A stretch of 46,852 bases of DNA from NCBI GenBank assembly GCA_021205565.1, contig JAJPXG010000134.1, forward strand, positions 1 to 46,852. Reading direction: 5' to 3'. The DNA comes from Lachnospiraceae bacterium (lineage in GTDB: Bacteria > Bacillota > Clostridia > Lachnospirales > Lachnospiraceae). A model generated the notes under the pieces. That model ran no database searches. It saw only the letters and a program-made list of their open reading frames with translations, and was not told the DNA's origin. Made by a program: the position numbers and the translations under genes. Positions 17,539 through 25,123 of this stretch are shown here, piece after piece; the first letter of the stretch is position 1; each line of letters begins with the position of its first letter.

Positions 17539-18645
17539 CTATACTGAAAATGTCTCTCCTTCTGCCTCCTTAAGCTCCGTGCACATCAGCAGAAACGCTC
17601 CCACACCGTGCAGATCATTCACACTGCAGGGCCGTTCACAGTAAAAACGATAATCGCCCACGCCCGTGCCAACGCAGACGTGATTGACCAGCAGGTCCTC
17701 ACCGTCCCATTTAAGGCTTTTCACCACACCGTCAAAGGCTCTTTGCGCCGCGGCAAGCGCCTCTGGCCCCATCAGACCGGTTCGCGCCGCCCGCGCCAGC
17801 CCCGCCGCAAACAGGCAGGAGCAGGAATTTTCCAGCCAGTTGCCTTCCTGTCCGCCCTTATTGACTACCTGATACCAGCGGCCATCCTCGCTCTGATATT
17901 TCAGAACACTCTCCAACAGATCCTTTACCACGGCTGCAAGCTCCCGATATCCGTCCTGTTCCGGCTCCATCTGCGCCATCACATCCTGGATTCCCACCGG
18001 CACCCAGCCAATCGATCTGCCCCAGAATTCCGGCGCCAGCCCCGTTTCCTTATCACACCAGGGTGCCTGTCTGCTCTCATCCCAGGCATGATACCACAGG
18101 CCGGTTTTCTCATCGCGGGTATGCTCCCGCATCAGCAGAATCTCCTTCACGATTTCTTCCATCGGCTCCGGCTTTTCAAAGCGTCTGGCATACTCCGCCG
18201 CGAAGGGGCCCAGCATATAGAGCCCGTCCAGCCACATCTGTCCTTGAAAGCGCACCTTATGATAAAAGCCGCCGCACTCACAGCGCGGAATATCCTTAAT
18301 CTGCGCCGCCACACTGTCCAGGCAGGCCCGGTATTTTTCATCCCCGGTCGCGTCCAGCAGCGTGTAGAGCAAAATCCCCGGCTGGATATCGTCCAGGTCC
18401 GCATGATCGTATTTTATGATCTTCCCGTCCGCCGTAAAAACCGAATCCACCCAGTCCGCGGCGTAATTCAGATACGCCGGATTGCCCGTCAGCCGCCAGG
18501 TCTTCAGGACACCGGATAAAAAGACGCCCTGGTGATAATGAAAATGCCCCTTCGGCGGCAGATCCGCCGCGGCATATTTCCGCATCATGGTGTCGCAGGC
18601 CGTGCGGGCGTAGTCAAGCGATGTTAATGTTGTTCCTTCCTTCAT
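17539..18645 (-). CDS. GH105 unsaturated glucuronyl/galacturonyl hydrolase
   Basis: This 368-residue alpha6/alpha6-barrel protein resembles YteR/YesR. GH105 enzymes remove 4,5-unsaturated uronic acids left at the non-reducing end by polysaccharide lyases. Visible motifs are HFHYHQGVFLSG, the catalytic-Asp region QMWLDGLYMLGPFAAEY, WYHAWDES, and FWGRSIGWVPVGI, the GRxxGW signature. The ATG at 18645 follows AGGAGGA. Its presence implies that a lyase product enters the cell, though no lyase lies in this window. It sits between the CE6-type esterase and GH27 on the same strand. Substrate choice among rhamnogalacturonan, arabinogalactan and glucuronan fragments is open. Confidence 0.9.
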   Translation of the reverse strand: MKEGTTLTSLDYARTACDTMMRKYAAADLPPKGHFHYHQGVFLSGVLKTWRLTGNPAYLNYAADWVDSVFTADGKIIKYDHADLDDIQPGILLYTLLDATGDEKYRACLDSVAAQIKDIPRCECGGFYHKVRFQGQMWLDGLYMLGPFAAEYARRFEKPEPMEEIVKEILLMREHTRDEKTGLWYHAWDESRQAPWCDKETGLAPEFWGRSIGWVPVGIQDVMAQMEPEQDGYRELAAVVKDLLESVLKYQSEDGRWYQVVNKGGQEGNWLENSCSCLFAAGLARAARTGLMGPEALAAAQRAFDGVVKSLKWDGEDLLVNHVCVGTGVGDYRFYCERPCSVNDLHGVGAFLLMCTELKEAEGETFSV

Positions 18646-18709
18646 TTACAGGCTCCTCCTGTCTGTTCTTTTGCTCTCATTTCGGTCTGTTTTCCCCGCC
18701 TGCACAACG

Positions 18710-18734
18710 AGCCACTGGAATACTTCAGTGGCTC
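18710..18734. other. Intergenic hairpin between esterase and GH105 genes
   Basis: A perfect 9-bp stem (GAGCCACTG / CAGTGGCTC) with a 7-nt loop sits in the 198-nt gap between two same-strand genes. It has no U-tract on either strand, so it is not a classic terminator. It may shape mRNA processing or expression within the operon. Confidence 0.6.
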
Positions 18735-18843
18735 ATCACGCATTATTATAAGGAGTGGCTTTATGACCATAATTATTGTAAGCTCTCCAGTTCACTTTTT
18801 CCAACTGATTTCAGACAGTTTCTTCCTCATTTTGACCATTTAT

Positions 18844-19602
18844 TCAGATGCGGACCAGCTCTCCGACGCGTTCTCCCGCACACCTCCCAACCTCATTATA
18901 GGCGGCCTGATAATAATGAAACGCATCCTTCATCAGACCGCGCTCCTTCATGGACGCAAATTCCGTGGATACCATGGTGACGCCGTCAAGCCGCTGCGGA
19001 ATCTGATCCTGCGCGTCCATAATTTCCTGATAGCTGATCGCTTCCAATCCATTGTAATGGCCAATGCGGATCAGGAAGCACTGTTCCACGCCCAACTCCT
19101 GCATATGCTGCCAGAATTTCTTAAAGCAGCAAATATATTCCCCGCCGCTCATCTTATGATCTCCGTCCGTTTCTCCCTGACACCAGACGAGAAACGTATG
19201 CCTGACTAAAATATGATTATCCGCCAGATAATGCCGGGCGCCGTCAAGCCGCCGCTCCACATCCGCCATAAACGGCATCCCCGGCAGCCACTTAAGGATG
19301 GAAGAACCTCCTTTGGACGCCGAAATTCCCACCACCGGCACCCCTGTCCGCTGATAGCAGGCGTTCACAAAGGAAGTGACCAGCGAGCCGGTCTTCATTT
19401 TCCCATCATCAATGCCGTCAGGACAGTTTTCCGCCCTGCCGAAAGGCTCCTCAAGCGGTGACAGACAATCCGGCGCGGTAATCGCCCGATATTCATAGCC
19501 CGCGCCTTCTGCTGCCTGCGGCGCAGTCTCACGCCACCGGTCACTGGTGACGCCGCGGCCTGCCATGTTGGATTGTCCCATAAATAAAAACAGATCAACC
19601 AT
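18844..19602 (-). CDS. SGNH carbohydrate esterase (CE6 / sialate O-acetylesterase-like)
   Basis: This 252-residue SGNH-fold esterase has block I FMGQSNMAGRG with nucleophile Ser11, block III WCQGETDGDH, and the catalytic pair Asp226/His229 in KDAFHYYQ. Members of this group (DUF303/SASA, CE6) remove acetyl groups from xylan or other glycans. A GTG start at 19623 is possible, but the ATG at 19602 is preceded by AGGAGA at good spacing and overlaps the stop of a small leader frame as TAATG. It is the first enzyme gene behind the promoter at 19707-19734, so it heads the operon running to GH115. No signal peptide, so deacetylation occurs inside the cell. Confidence 0.85.
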   Translation of the reverse strand: MVDLFLFMGQSNMAGRGVTSDRWRETAPQAAEGAGYEYRAITAPDCLSPLEEPFGRAENCPDGIDDGKMKTGSLVTSFVNACYQRTGVPVVGISASKGGSSILKWLPGMPFMADVERRLDGARHYLADNHILVRHTFLVWCQGETDGDHKMSGGEYICCFKKFWQHMQELGVEQCFLIRIGHYNGLEAISYQEIMDAQDQIPQRLDGVTMVSTEFASMKERGLMKDAFHYYQAAYNEVGRCAGERVGELVRI

Positions 19603-19676
19603 TATTTTTCTCCTGCCCTGCACACGCTTGGATCCGGGTGAAAGCCTCTGATAATCGGGTTTTGATATTTCATCAT
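19602..19676 (-). pseudogene. N-terminal relic of a GH43 enzyme, now a leader ORF
   Basis: Starting at ATG ATG (19676), with GGAGG eight bases upstream, the frame reads 24 residues including YQNPIIRGFHPDPSVCRAG and then stops. NPIIRGFxPDPSxCR is the hallmark N-terminus of GH43 beta-xylosidases and arabinofuranosidases, where the Asp of PDPS is the catalytic base. The next expected residues (a DYYLV-like strand) are absent; the frame ends GEK-TAA. The stop overlaps the esterase ATG as TAATG, so translation of the relic can couple to the esterase. I infer a deletion that removed the rest of GH43 and placed its promoter and start region before the esterase. Confidence 0.8.
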
Positions 19677-19706
19677 TTATGTGCCTCCATCTATCTGGAC
19701 GAAGTT

Positions 19707-19734
19707 ATTATAACGCGGCGTGTCCATTTTTCAA
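19707..19734 (-). promoter_or_regulatory. Promoter of the esterase-GH105-GH27-GH2-GH115 operon
   Basis: On the minus strand the -35 is TTGAAA (19734-19729), the spacer is 16 nt, and the -10 is a perfect TATAAT (19712-19707). It lies about 30 nt before the GH43 relic start, so it was probably the original GH43 promoter. Confidence 0.75.
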
Positions 19735-19868
19735 ATCATTATTTGCTCGTTTTTGTCCGTTTTTCAAATTTCAGATACATACCTGTAAAAGCCCTTTTCT
19801 GAGATCTGCAATTTCTCCCCGCCAGCTCTGACAAACCAGTAAATTCTCCCTTTGGTTTTGACACGTCA

Positions 19869-19911
19869 AAAAAGGGCGCAGGTACGAAGCAGCCCGTATC
19901 CGCGCCTTTTT
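19869..19911 (-). terminator. Terminator after the HdeD-like gene
   Basis: The minus-strand stem AAAAAGGCGC ... GCGCCCTTTTTT has an inner TACG/CGTA pairing and ends in a run of T. It lies 18 nt past the stop of the HdeD-like gene. The plus strand also ends in five Ts, so it may work both ways. Confidence 0.8.
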
Positions 19912-19928
19912 ATATGAATAAGCTTCCT

Positions 19929-20468
19929 TTACAGCGACCCCTTGCGGCTGATGCTCAGCCACACGCTGTCCACGCCCAGCAAAATCAGGTAAAGCCCCAG
20001 CACGCCGCCCAGCGTGATAAACGCGATCCGCGGCTCAAAGAGCATAATGAAGCCCAGGCAGATGCCGATGATGTTGATGATCATCGTGAAATAAAAGTGC
20101 AGGTCCCCGAAGGTGAAGCGGATATAATTTAACCGCGTCAGGCGGGAAACACAATGCGCGATAAACCACAGCGGGAACAGAATCAGCAGTACCGCCTTGC
20201 CCGCGTCCTGGTGGAGCAGCAGCATGCAGCCGGTCATCACGCTTAAAATACCTGTGATCAGGGAAAGCACCGGGCCAAAACCAAAGAACACCTCCTGCCG
20301 GGCGTAGGCCACAATGTCCAGAATGCCAAGGAAAACTGCCAGGATAGCGTAAATGACAACCGCGCTCGTGAAAACAAGGTTGGGGCGAACCAGCGTCAGC
20401 ACACCCAGTGCAATCAGAATAATCCCCTCCGCCAGTCTTACCCGGCCGTAACCAGAACGATTTCTCAT
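19929..20468 (-). CDS. HdeD-like (DUF308) integral membrane protein
   Basis: This 179-residue protein is almost wholly hydrophobic, with about six membrane segments as three DUF308 hairpins (for example LAEGIILIALGVLTLVRPN, ILSVMTGCMLLLHQD, GVLGLYLILLGVDSVWLSI). HdeD in enteric bacteria is linked to acid stress; the role in Firmicutes is unknown. Its ATG overlaps the ftsH stop as ATGA, so translation is coupled to the end of ftsH and it shares the CIRCE-controlled transcript. This fits a membrane-stress theme (inference). Confidence 0.85.
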   Translation of the reverse strand: MRNRSGYGRVRLAEGIILIALGVLTLVRPNLVFTSAVVIYAILAVFLGILDIVAYARQEVFFGFGPVLSLITGILSVMTGCMLLLHQDAGKAVLLILFPLWFIAHCVSRLTRLNYIRFTFGDLHFYFTMIINIIGICLGFIMLFEPRIAFITLGGVLGLYLILLGVDSVWLSISRKGSL

Positions 20469-22376
20469 ACTTCCTGCCCTCCTGCCATCGGCTCTTCCTG
20501 TACTGGCTGCCCGTAGTCGTCCTGCGTGCGGGTATCCGTGATCGCAATCGGCCTCTGTAAGATTTCCATGAACTCCTCGCCCGTGATGGTTTCCTTTTCA
20601 TAAAGGTACATGGCGATTTCATCCAGCTTCTGCCTGTTTTTCTGAAGGATTTCCAGCGCTTTTAAGTGCTGCGTCTTCACAACCTCCACGACCTTTAAAT
20701 CAATCTCTCTGTGTTTCTGCCGAGCAGGCTAAGGAGGCGTCGCCGCCAAGGTACTGGTTCGTCACAGTCTCCATGGCAACCATATCAAAGTCATCGCTCA
20801 TGCCGTACTGCGTGATCATGGCTCTGGCTAACTTTGTCGCCTGTTCAATATCATTGGATGCGCCCGTCGTAATTTCCCCGAAAACAAGCTCCTCGGCGGC
20901 GCGGCCGCCGGTATAAATCGCGATCTTATCCTCGATCTCGCCCTTGGTCATCAGATATTTATCCGCGGTCTCCACCTGCATGGTGTAGCCCAGCGCCCCG
21001 GAAGTGCGGGGTATAATCGTAATTTTCTGCACCGGAGCGGTGTGGCTCAAGGACGCTGTCACCAGCGCATGACCTACCTCGTGGTAAGCCACCACCTGCT
21101 TTTCGTGATCGGAAATCACCGCATTTTTCTTCTGATATCCCGCGATAATTACCTCCACGCTCTCCTCTAAGTCCGCCTGCGTCACATAGGCCCGGTTGTC
21201 ACGCACCGTCCTGAGCGCCGCCTCGTTTACGATATTGGCTAACTCCGCGCCGGAGGCACCGGAAGCCATTCTGGCGATGGTGTGGAAATCCACGTCCTCG
21301 CCCAGCTTAATTTTGCGGGAATGCACTTTTAAGATTTCCTCACGGCCTTTCAAATCAGGCAGCTCCACCGGCACGCGCCGGTCGAACCGTCCAGGCCTGG
21401 TCAGCGCCGGGTCCAGCGACTCGGGGCGGTTCGTGGCCGCCAGAATGATGACGCCGTTATTTCCCTCGAAACCATCCATCTCGGTCAGCAGCTGGTTTAA
21501 GGTCTGCTCTCTCTCATCATTTCCGCCCATCATGCCGTCTCGCTTTTTGCCGATGGCGTCGATCTCATCGATGAAAACAATACAGGGTGCCTTCTCCTTC
21601 GCCTGCTTAAAGAGGTCGCGTACCTTGGACGCGCCCATGCCAACGAACATTTCCACAAATTCGGAACCCGACATGGAGAAGAACGGCACATTCGCCTCCC
21701 CGGCAACCGCCTTGGCGAGCATCGTCTTGCCGGTGCCCGGAGGGCCGACAAGCAGAACGCCCTTGGGCATCGACGCGCCGACATCGGTATATTTCTGTGG
21801 ATTGTGCAGGTAATCCACGATCTCCGCCAGACTCTCCTTAGCCTCCTCCTCACCCGCAACATCCGAGAAATGGATGCCCTCCGAGTCCGGCACATAGACC
21901 TTGGCGCTGCTCTTGCCCAACCCCATGCCGCCTCCGAAGGACATGGCGTTTTTGCCTCCCATGGCGTTCATCATTTTTCTGCTCATATACTGCCCCAGCG
22001 CGATGAAAATCACCAGTGGCAGCACAAAGGAGACCAGGAAGCTTAAGATAGGTGACGTCGTCGAGGTCTCCACCTTTGAAAACGTCGCCCCGGACGCATA
22101 CAAACGCTCCACCAGGTTCGCATCGTCCATGGCGATCGTCAGATAAATATTTTCCCCGGACGCGTCCGTGAAATAAATCTCCTCATCGTCGATTTCCACC
22201 TCTCCGATGTCCTGCTCCTCGATCATCCTCATAAATGTCCCGTAATCCACCTCCGTCACAGTCGTCACGGAATCGGAAATGAGCGGTGAAATGATCAGAT
22301 CAAAGACAAGCATGATGAGAAGCACAATCACATAATAATAAATCAATGGTTTTTTAGGATTTTTGACTTCTTTCAT
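20465..22376 (-). CDS. ftsH: ATP-dependent zinc metalloprotease FtsH, frameshifted near the 3' end
   Basis: Membrane-bound AAA+ protease that degrades damaged membrane and regulatory proteins. The main frame (558 residues, 20700-22376) has an N-terminal membrane segment, a periplasmic-type domain, a second membrane segment near 110-130, Walker A GPPGTGKT (about 207), Walker [12 protein letters not shown], the [22 protein letters not shown], zinc site His432-Glu433-x-x-His436, and third ligand Asp in SNDIEQAT. It stops at SAETQRD. A second frame continues [20 protein letters not shown] to 20465, giving the normal FtsH C-terminus. One missing AG unit in the AGAGAGA tract (20704-20710) explains the break, since restoring it gives ETQREID, matching the family. 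This is either a real mutation or a sequence error. Confidence 0.9.
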
Positions 22377-22501
22377 AAGCTTTCCCGCTTTCTTTTTGGG
22401 TGTGCAGACTCTTCATATCCGGGAAACCCGGCTCTCCCACTCCTGAATCTTCACACAGTTTTTACAGTTTCTGGTTGCTGTTCTTTTTCCTTCAAGGGAA
22501 A

Positions 22502-22530
22502 AATTTAGCACGAAAATTAGCACTCGTCAA
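22502..22530 (-). promoter_or_regulatory. ftsH promoter
   Basis: On the minus strand the -35 is TTGACG (22530-22525), the spacer is 17 nt and the -10 is TAAATT (22507-22502). The -35 lies in the spacer of the CIRCE element, so HrcA binding would block RNA polymerase. Confidence 0.75.
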
Positions 22531-22543
22531 TGTCGAGTGCTAA
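22517..22543. promoter_or_regulatory. CIRCE element (HrcA operator)
   Basis: Perfect consensus TTAGCACTC, nine bases, GAGTGCTAA. CIRCE is the operator of the heat-shock repressor HrcA, best known before groESL and dnaK. Here the only gene it can serve is ftsH with its coupled HdeD-like partner. Confidence 0.95.
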
Positions 22544-22649
22544 TTGTTTATCCTTTTCATTCTTTTTTTAGATAAAAGTGTCGTTCCGTCCCGATCAGAG
22601 CACATATAAGGTATACTCTGATGGTACGCATTCATATCCGCCCCTTGTG

Positions 22650-23300
22650 CTATATCATCTCCCGCAGCAGCACCTCCAGCTCGTCCTCCTCCTGCTCTGA
22701 CAGGCCCACTCTGTTTGGACGTCTTTTTCTCTCCTCACGACGCTTCGGCTGTGGAATGTCCTCCACCTGACTCATGGACTCATTTAATTTCAGGCGCGGC
22801 ACCAGATGGTTCTCAAAATATTCCACCAGTTTTAAGCGCAGCAGCTCGTACTGACCCTGCGCATCGAACAGGCTTCGCGCCGAGAAAAAAAGATAGAGCT
22901 CCAGGGCGCAGATCGCATAATAGGAGAGCGCCGCCGTAAACGGCTCTGACAGGGCCAGGACCCGGAAAGCGCCGACGCCCGCGCCAATCAGGCTGTAAAA
23001 CAGGAACTGGACGCTCCATCTGCCGAAGGCACGGCGATTTAATCCGCAGATTTTTTCTTTTGCGAGGCAGTTATCCACAAAAACAGGAATATCCGCGACC
23101 TCGCCGTTCATATGATAGCACTGGACGAATTTAGAGTGGATGGCTTTCAGGGCTTTGTGGGAAACGGTGGACATATTTTCCGCGCCGTTAAGAAGGCTCT
23201 TATCGTGCAGCCAGAGGGTGACCTGCATGAGCAGAGACAGGGCAAAAAAGAACGCGATCCAGGCGGAGATGTAGTTTTGTTTCAGGAGGATATCGAACAT
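22650..23300 (-). CDS. Membrane protein of unknown function
   Basis: 216 residues from the chosen start. Seen: one hydrophobic helix near the N-terminus (AWIAFFFALSLLMQVTLWL), a soluble stretch, a second hydrophobic region (FLFYSLIGAGVGAFRVLA, then AALSYYAICALELYLFF), and a charged C-terminal tail rich in Arg, Lys and Glu (KRREERKRRP, then EQEEDELEVLLREM). No family is recognised. The longer start at 23348 is rejected because it overlaps the -10 of the promoter at 23347-23376. The ATG at 23300 has AAGAAGGT upstream. It may be cytoplasmic-membrane bound with a cytosolic tail. Confidence 0.75.
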   Translation of the reverse strand: MFDILLKQNYISAWIAFFFALSLLMQVTLWLHDKSLLNGAENMSTVSHKALKAIHSKFVQCYHMNGEVADIPVFVDNCLAKEKICGLNRRAFGRWSVQFLFYSLIGAGVGAFRVLALSEPFTAALSYYAICALELYLFFSARSLFDAQGQYELLRLKLVEYFENHLVPRLKLNESMSQVEDIPQPKRREERKRRPNRVGLSEQEEDELEVLLREMI

Positions 23301-23346
23301 GGTATGTACCTTCTTTCTGAGAATTGACAAATCACTTGTCTTCCTC

Positions 23347-23376
23347 ATTATAGAAGATACAACTATAACTTGTCAG
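23347..23376 (-). promoter_or_regulatory. Promoter of the membrane-protein gene
   Basis: Minus-strand -35 CTGACA (23376-23371), 18-nt spacer, -10 TATAAT (23352-23347). It fixes the downstream start at 23300 rather than 23348. Confidence 0.7.
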
Positions 23377-23446
23377 TCTGAAAGCATCGACAAATCCTGC
23401 AGATTGCCGCGCGTCCCTTACGAGCATACCTTGCTCAAAATCCTCA

Positions 23447-23475
23447 TTGACTTTACGCCCTTCCTGGGGTACATT
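23447..23475 (+). promoter_or_regulatory. Promoter of the TSCPD gene (and probably murG)
   Basis: -35 TTGACT (23447-23452), 17-nt spacer, -10 TACATT (23470-23475), about 50 nt before the start codon at 23527. Confidence 0.7.
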
Positions 23476-23526
23476 AGTAAGCAGGAAATTTAAAAATACA
23501 CACGCAGAAAAAGAAAGGACTTTATC

Positions 23527-23781
23527 ATGACATACTCTTATAAGACAAGCGGCACCTGCTCCAAACAGATCGATGTTGAACTTGAGGACGGCATCATCAA
23601 AAAGGTCGCCTTCACCGGCGGCTGCAACGGCAATACCAAGGGCATCAGTTCTCTGGTAGTTGGTATGAAAGCGGAGGATGTGATCGCCCGCACGCGCGGC
23701 ATCACCTGCGGCCCGAGACCGACCTCCTGCCCGGATCAGCTCTCCCACGCGCTTGAGGAGGCACTGGCAGCGGCACAGTAA
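23527..23781 (+). CDS. TSCPD domain protein (TIGR03905-like)
   Basis: This 84-residue protein has the small TSCPD fold: YKTSGTCSKQIDVELEDG, FTGGCNGNTKGISSLVVGM and the signature CGPRPTSCPDQLSHAL. Conserved cysteines (about residues 11, 33, 62 and 68) suggest metal binding. The domain also occurs at the C-terminus of some ribonucleotide reductases and as stand-alone proteins in clostridia; its role is not known. The AGAAAGGAC site precedes the ATG. It lies ahead of murG on the same strand. Confidence 0.88.
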   Translation: MTYSYKTSGTCSKQIDVELEDGIIKKVAFTGGCNGNTKGISSLVVGMKAEDVIARTRGITCGPRPTSCPDQLSHALEEALAAAQ

Positions 23782-23798
23782 GCCAGACGCATAGACTT

Positions 23799-23853
23799 AT
23801 CAATCGGTAAGTCAACCCGGGTGACCCGGCTCATCAACCAGTAAATCAACCGG
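23799..23853 (+). repeat. Imperfect direct repeat before murG
   Basis: Two units of about 21-22 nt (23799-23820 and 23833-23853) share ATCAA-C-GTAA-TCAAC and end in CGG, with three substitutions and one indel. They sit in the 132-nt gap between the TSCPD gene and murG. Confidence 0.6.
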
Positions 23854-23896
23854 ATGGCGGCAGACAGCGTGCGCAGCTGGCAGGCTGTCCGCCATC
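23853..23896 (+). promoter_or_regulatory. Hairpin in the murG leader
   Basis: GATGGCGG (23853-23860) pairs with CCGCCATC (23889-23896), continued by ACAGC/GCTGT after a small bulge. It ends a few bases before the murG ribosome site GAAGGAT, so it could influence translation or processing. There is no U-tract. Confidence 0.55.
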
Positions 23897-23913
23897 ACCC
23901 TGAAGGATATTGT

Positions 23914-24972
23914 ATGAAAAAAATCGTGCTCACCGGCGGCGGCACCGCCGGTCATGTAACGCCGAACATCGCCCTTCTCCCGCATTTAAAGGAGGCCGGA
24001 TATGAGGTTTCCTACATCGGCTCCTACGACGGCATTGAGAAAAAGCTGATCGGCGATTTTGGCTTGCCCTATTATGGGATCTCCACAGGAAAGCTGCGCA
24101 GATATTTTTCCTGGAAAAACTTCTCCGACCCCTTCCGTGTGCTGAAGGGCTTTTCGGAGGCCAAAAAAGCGTTAAAGGAAATCCGCCCGGATGTTGTCTT
24201 CTCCAAGGGCGGTTTTGTCAGCGTCCCTGTGGTGCGCGCCGCGGCCAGCCTTCACATTCCCTGCATCATCCACGAGTGTGACATGACGCCCGGCCTGGCC
24301 AATAAGCTCTGCATTCCCGTGGCACAGAAGGTCTGCTGCAACTTCCCGGAGACCGTCTCCATGCTGCCTGCCGACAAGGCGGTGCTGACCGGCACCCCCA
24401 TCCGGGAGGAATTATTTCAGGGAGACAGGGCAAAGGGGCTCACCCTCTGCGGTTTTACCAATGAAAAGCCTGTCATTATGGTCATCGGCGGCTCCCTGGG
24501 CGCGGTGCACGTCAACGATCTCGTGCGCGCCGCACTGCCCAGACTTTTAAAGGATTTCCAGGTCGTGCATCTTTGCGGAAACGGGAAGCTTGACGAAACG
24601 CTGACCGGCACGCCCGGCTATATCCAGTTTGAATACGTCAAAGAAGACTTAAAACATCTTTTCGCCGCCGCCGATGTCGTCATCAGCCGCGCCGGTGCCA
24701 ACGCAATCTGCGAGCTGCTGGCCTTAAAAAAGCCGAACCTCTTAATCCCGCTGCCGGCAAATGCCTCCCGCGGCGACCAGCTTTTAAATGCGCGCTCCTA
24801 CGAAGCGCAGGGCTACAGCGTTGTCAAAGAGGAGTCCGAGCTGACGCCGGATATTCTGGCGGATACCATGCGCGCACTTTACCGGGATCGCGATTCCTAT
24901 GTAAGCGCCATGGCAAAGAGCACCCAGACAGAGGCTATTTCCACGATTATGGGACTGATTACACAGGTATAA
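23914..24972 (+). CDS. murG: MurG, lipid II-forming GlcNAc transferase
   Basis: This 352-residue peripheral membrane GT28 enzyme adds GlcNAc to undecaprenyl-PP-MurNAc-pentapeptide, the last cytoplasmic step of lipid II synthesis. The N-terminal loop GGGTAGHVTPN, the KGGFVSVP segment, HECDMTPGLANK (family HEQN-type region), VIGGSLGA and the C-terminal donor site SRAGANAICELLALKKPNLLIPLP are all present. The ATG at 23914 is chosen over a longer frame from 23854, which starts inside a hairpin. It is outside the usual division cluster, as is common in clostridia. A strong terminator follows. Confidence 0.93.
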   Translation: MKKIVLTGGGTAGHVTPNIALLPHLKEAGYEVSYIGSYDGIEKKLIGDFGLPYYGISTGKLRRYFSWKNFSDPFRVLKGFSEAKKALKEIRPDVVFSKGGFVSVPVVRAAASLHIPCIIHECDMTPGLANKLCIPVAQKVCCNFPETVSMLPADKAVLTGTPIREELFQGDRAKGLTLCGFTNEKPVIMVIGGSLGAVHVNDLVRAALPRLLKDFQVVHLCGNGKLDETLTGTPGYIQFEYVKEDLKHLFAAADVVISRAGANAICELLALKKPNLLIPLPANASRGDQLLNARSYEAQGYSVVKEESELTPDILADTMRALYRDRDSYVSAMAKSTQTEAISTIMGLITQV

Positions 24973-24982
24973 CTGCACGTAC

Positions 24983-25009
24983 AGGGGCAGCCTTTCGCTG
25001 CCCCTTTTT
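24983..25009 (+). terminator. Terminator after murG
   Basis: GGGGCAGC / GCTGCCCC stem with a five-base loop followed by TTTTTG, 12 nt after the murG stop codon. Confidence 0.9.
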
Positions 25010-25123
25010 GTCGAAACAGTCTTTTTCCTGCTCTCGCACAGAGCCATCTTCGTCTGCTGTTTTACGCTCTCTCCCTGAGACGCTGCCCCTCGCCGCCCGC
25101 ATTCAGAAGCCTGACGCCTGCGC

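Larger units (their letters stand above)
22377..22649. other. ftsH leader and control region
   Basis: It holds the ftsH promoter and CIRCE (22502-22543), a roughly 120-nt leader with a small CCGGG/CCCGG hairpin, and a 7-bp inverted repeat ATCAGAG (22594-22600) / CTCTGAT (22616-22622) between the upstream gene and the promoter. No gene is seen. Confidence 0.6.

Noticed and set aside
17608-18519. 303-codon plus-strand open frame
   Set aside because: It is exactly antisense to the GH105 gene, has no recognisable domain and no ribosome site; long antisense frames are expected in this GC-rich coding DNA.
18763-19209. 148-codon plus-strand frame with an AAGGAG site before its ATG
   Set aside because: The ribosome site is tempting, but most of the frame is antisense to the esterase active-site region and no domain is seen.
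22594-22622. ATCAGAG/CTCTGAT inverted repeat as a terminator
   Set aside because: Only 7 bp with a 15-nt loop and no U-tract; noted in the ftsH control region but not called as a terminator.
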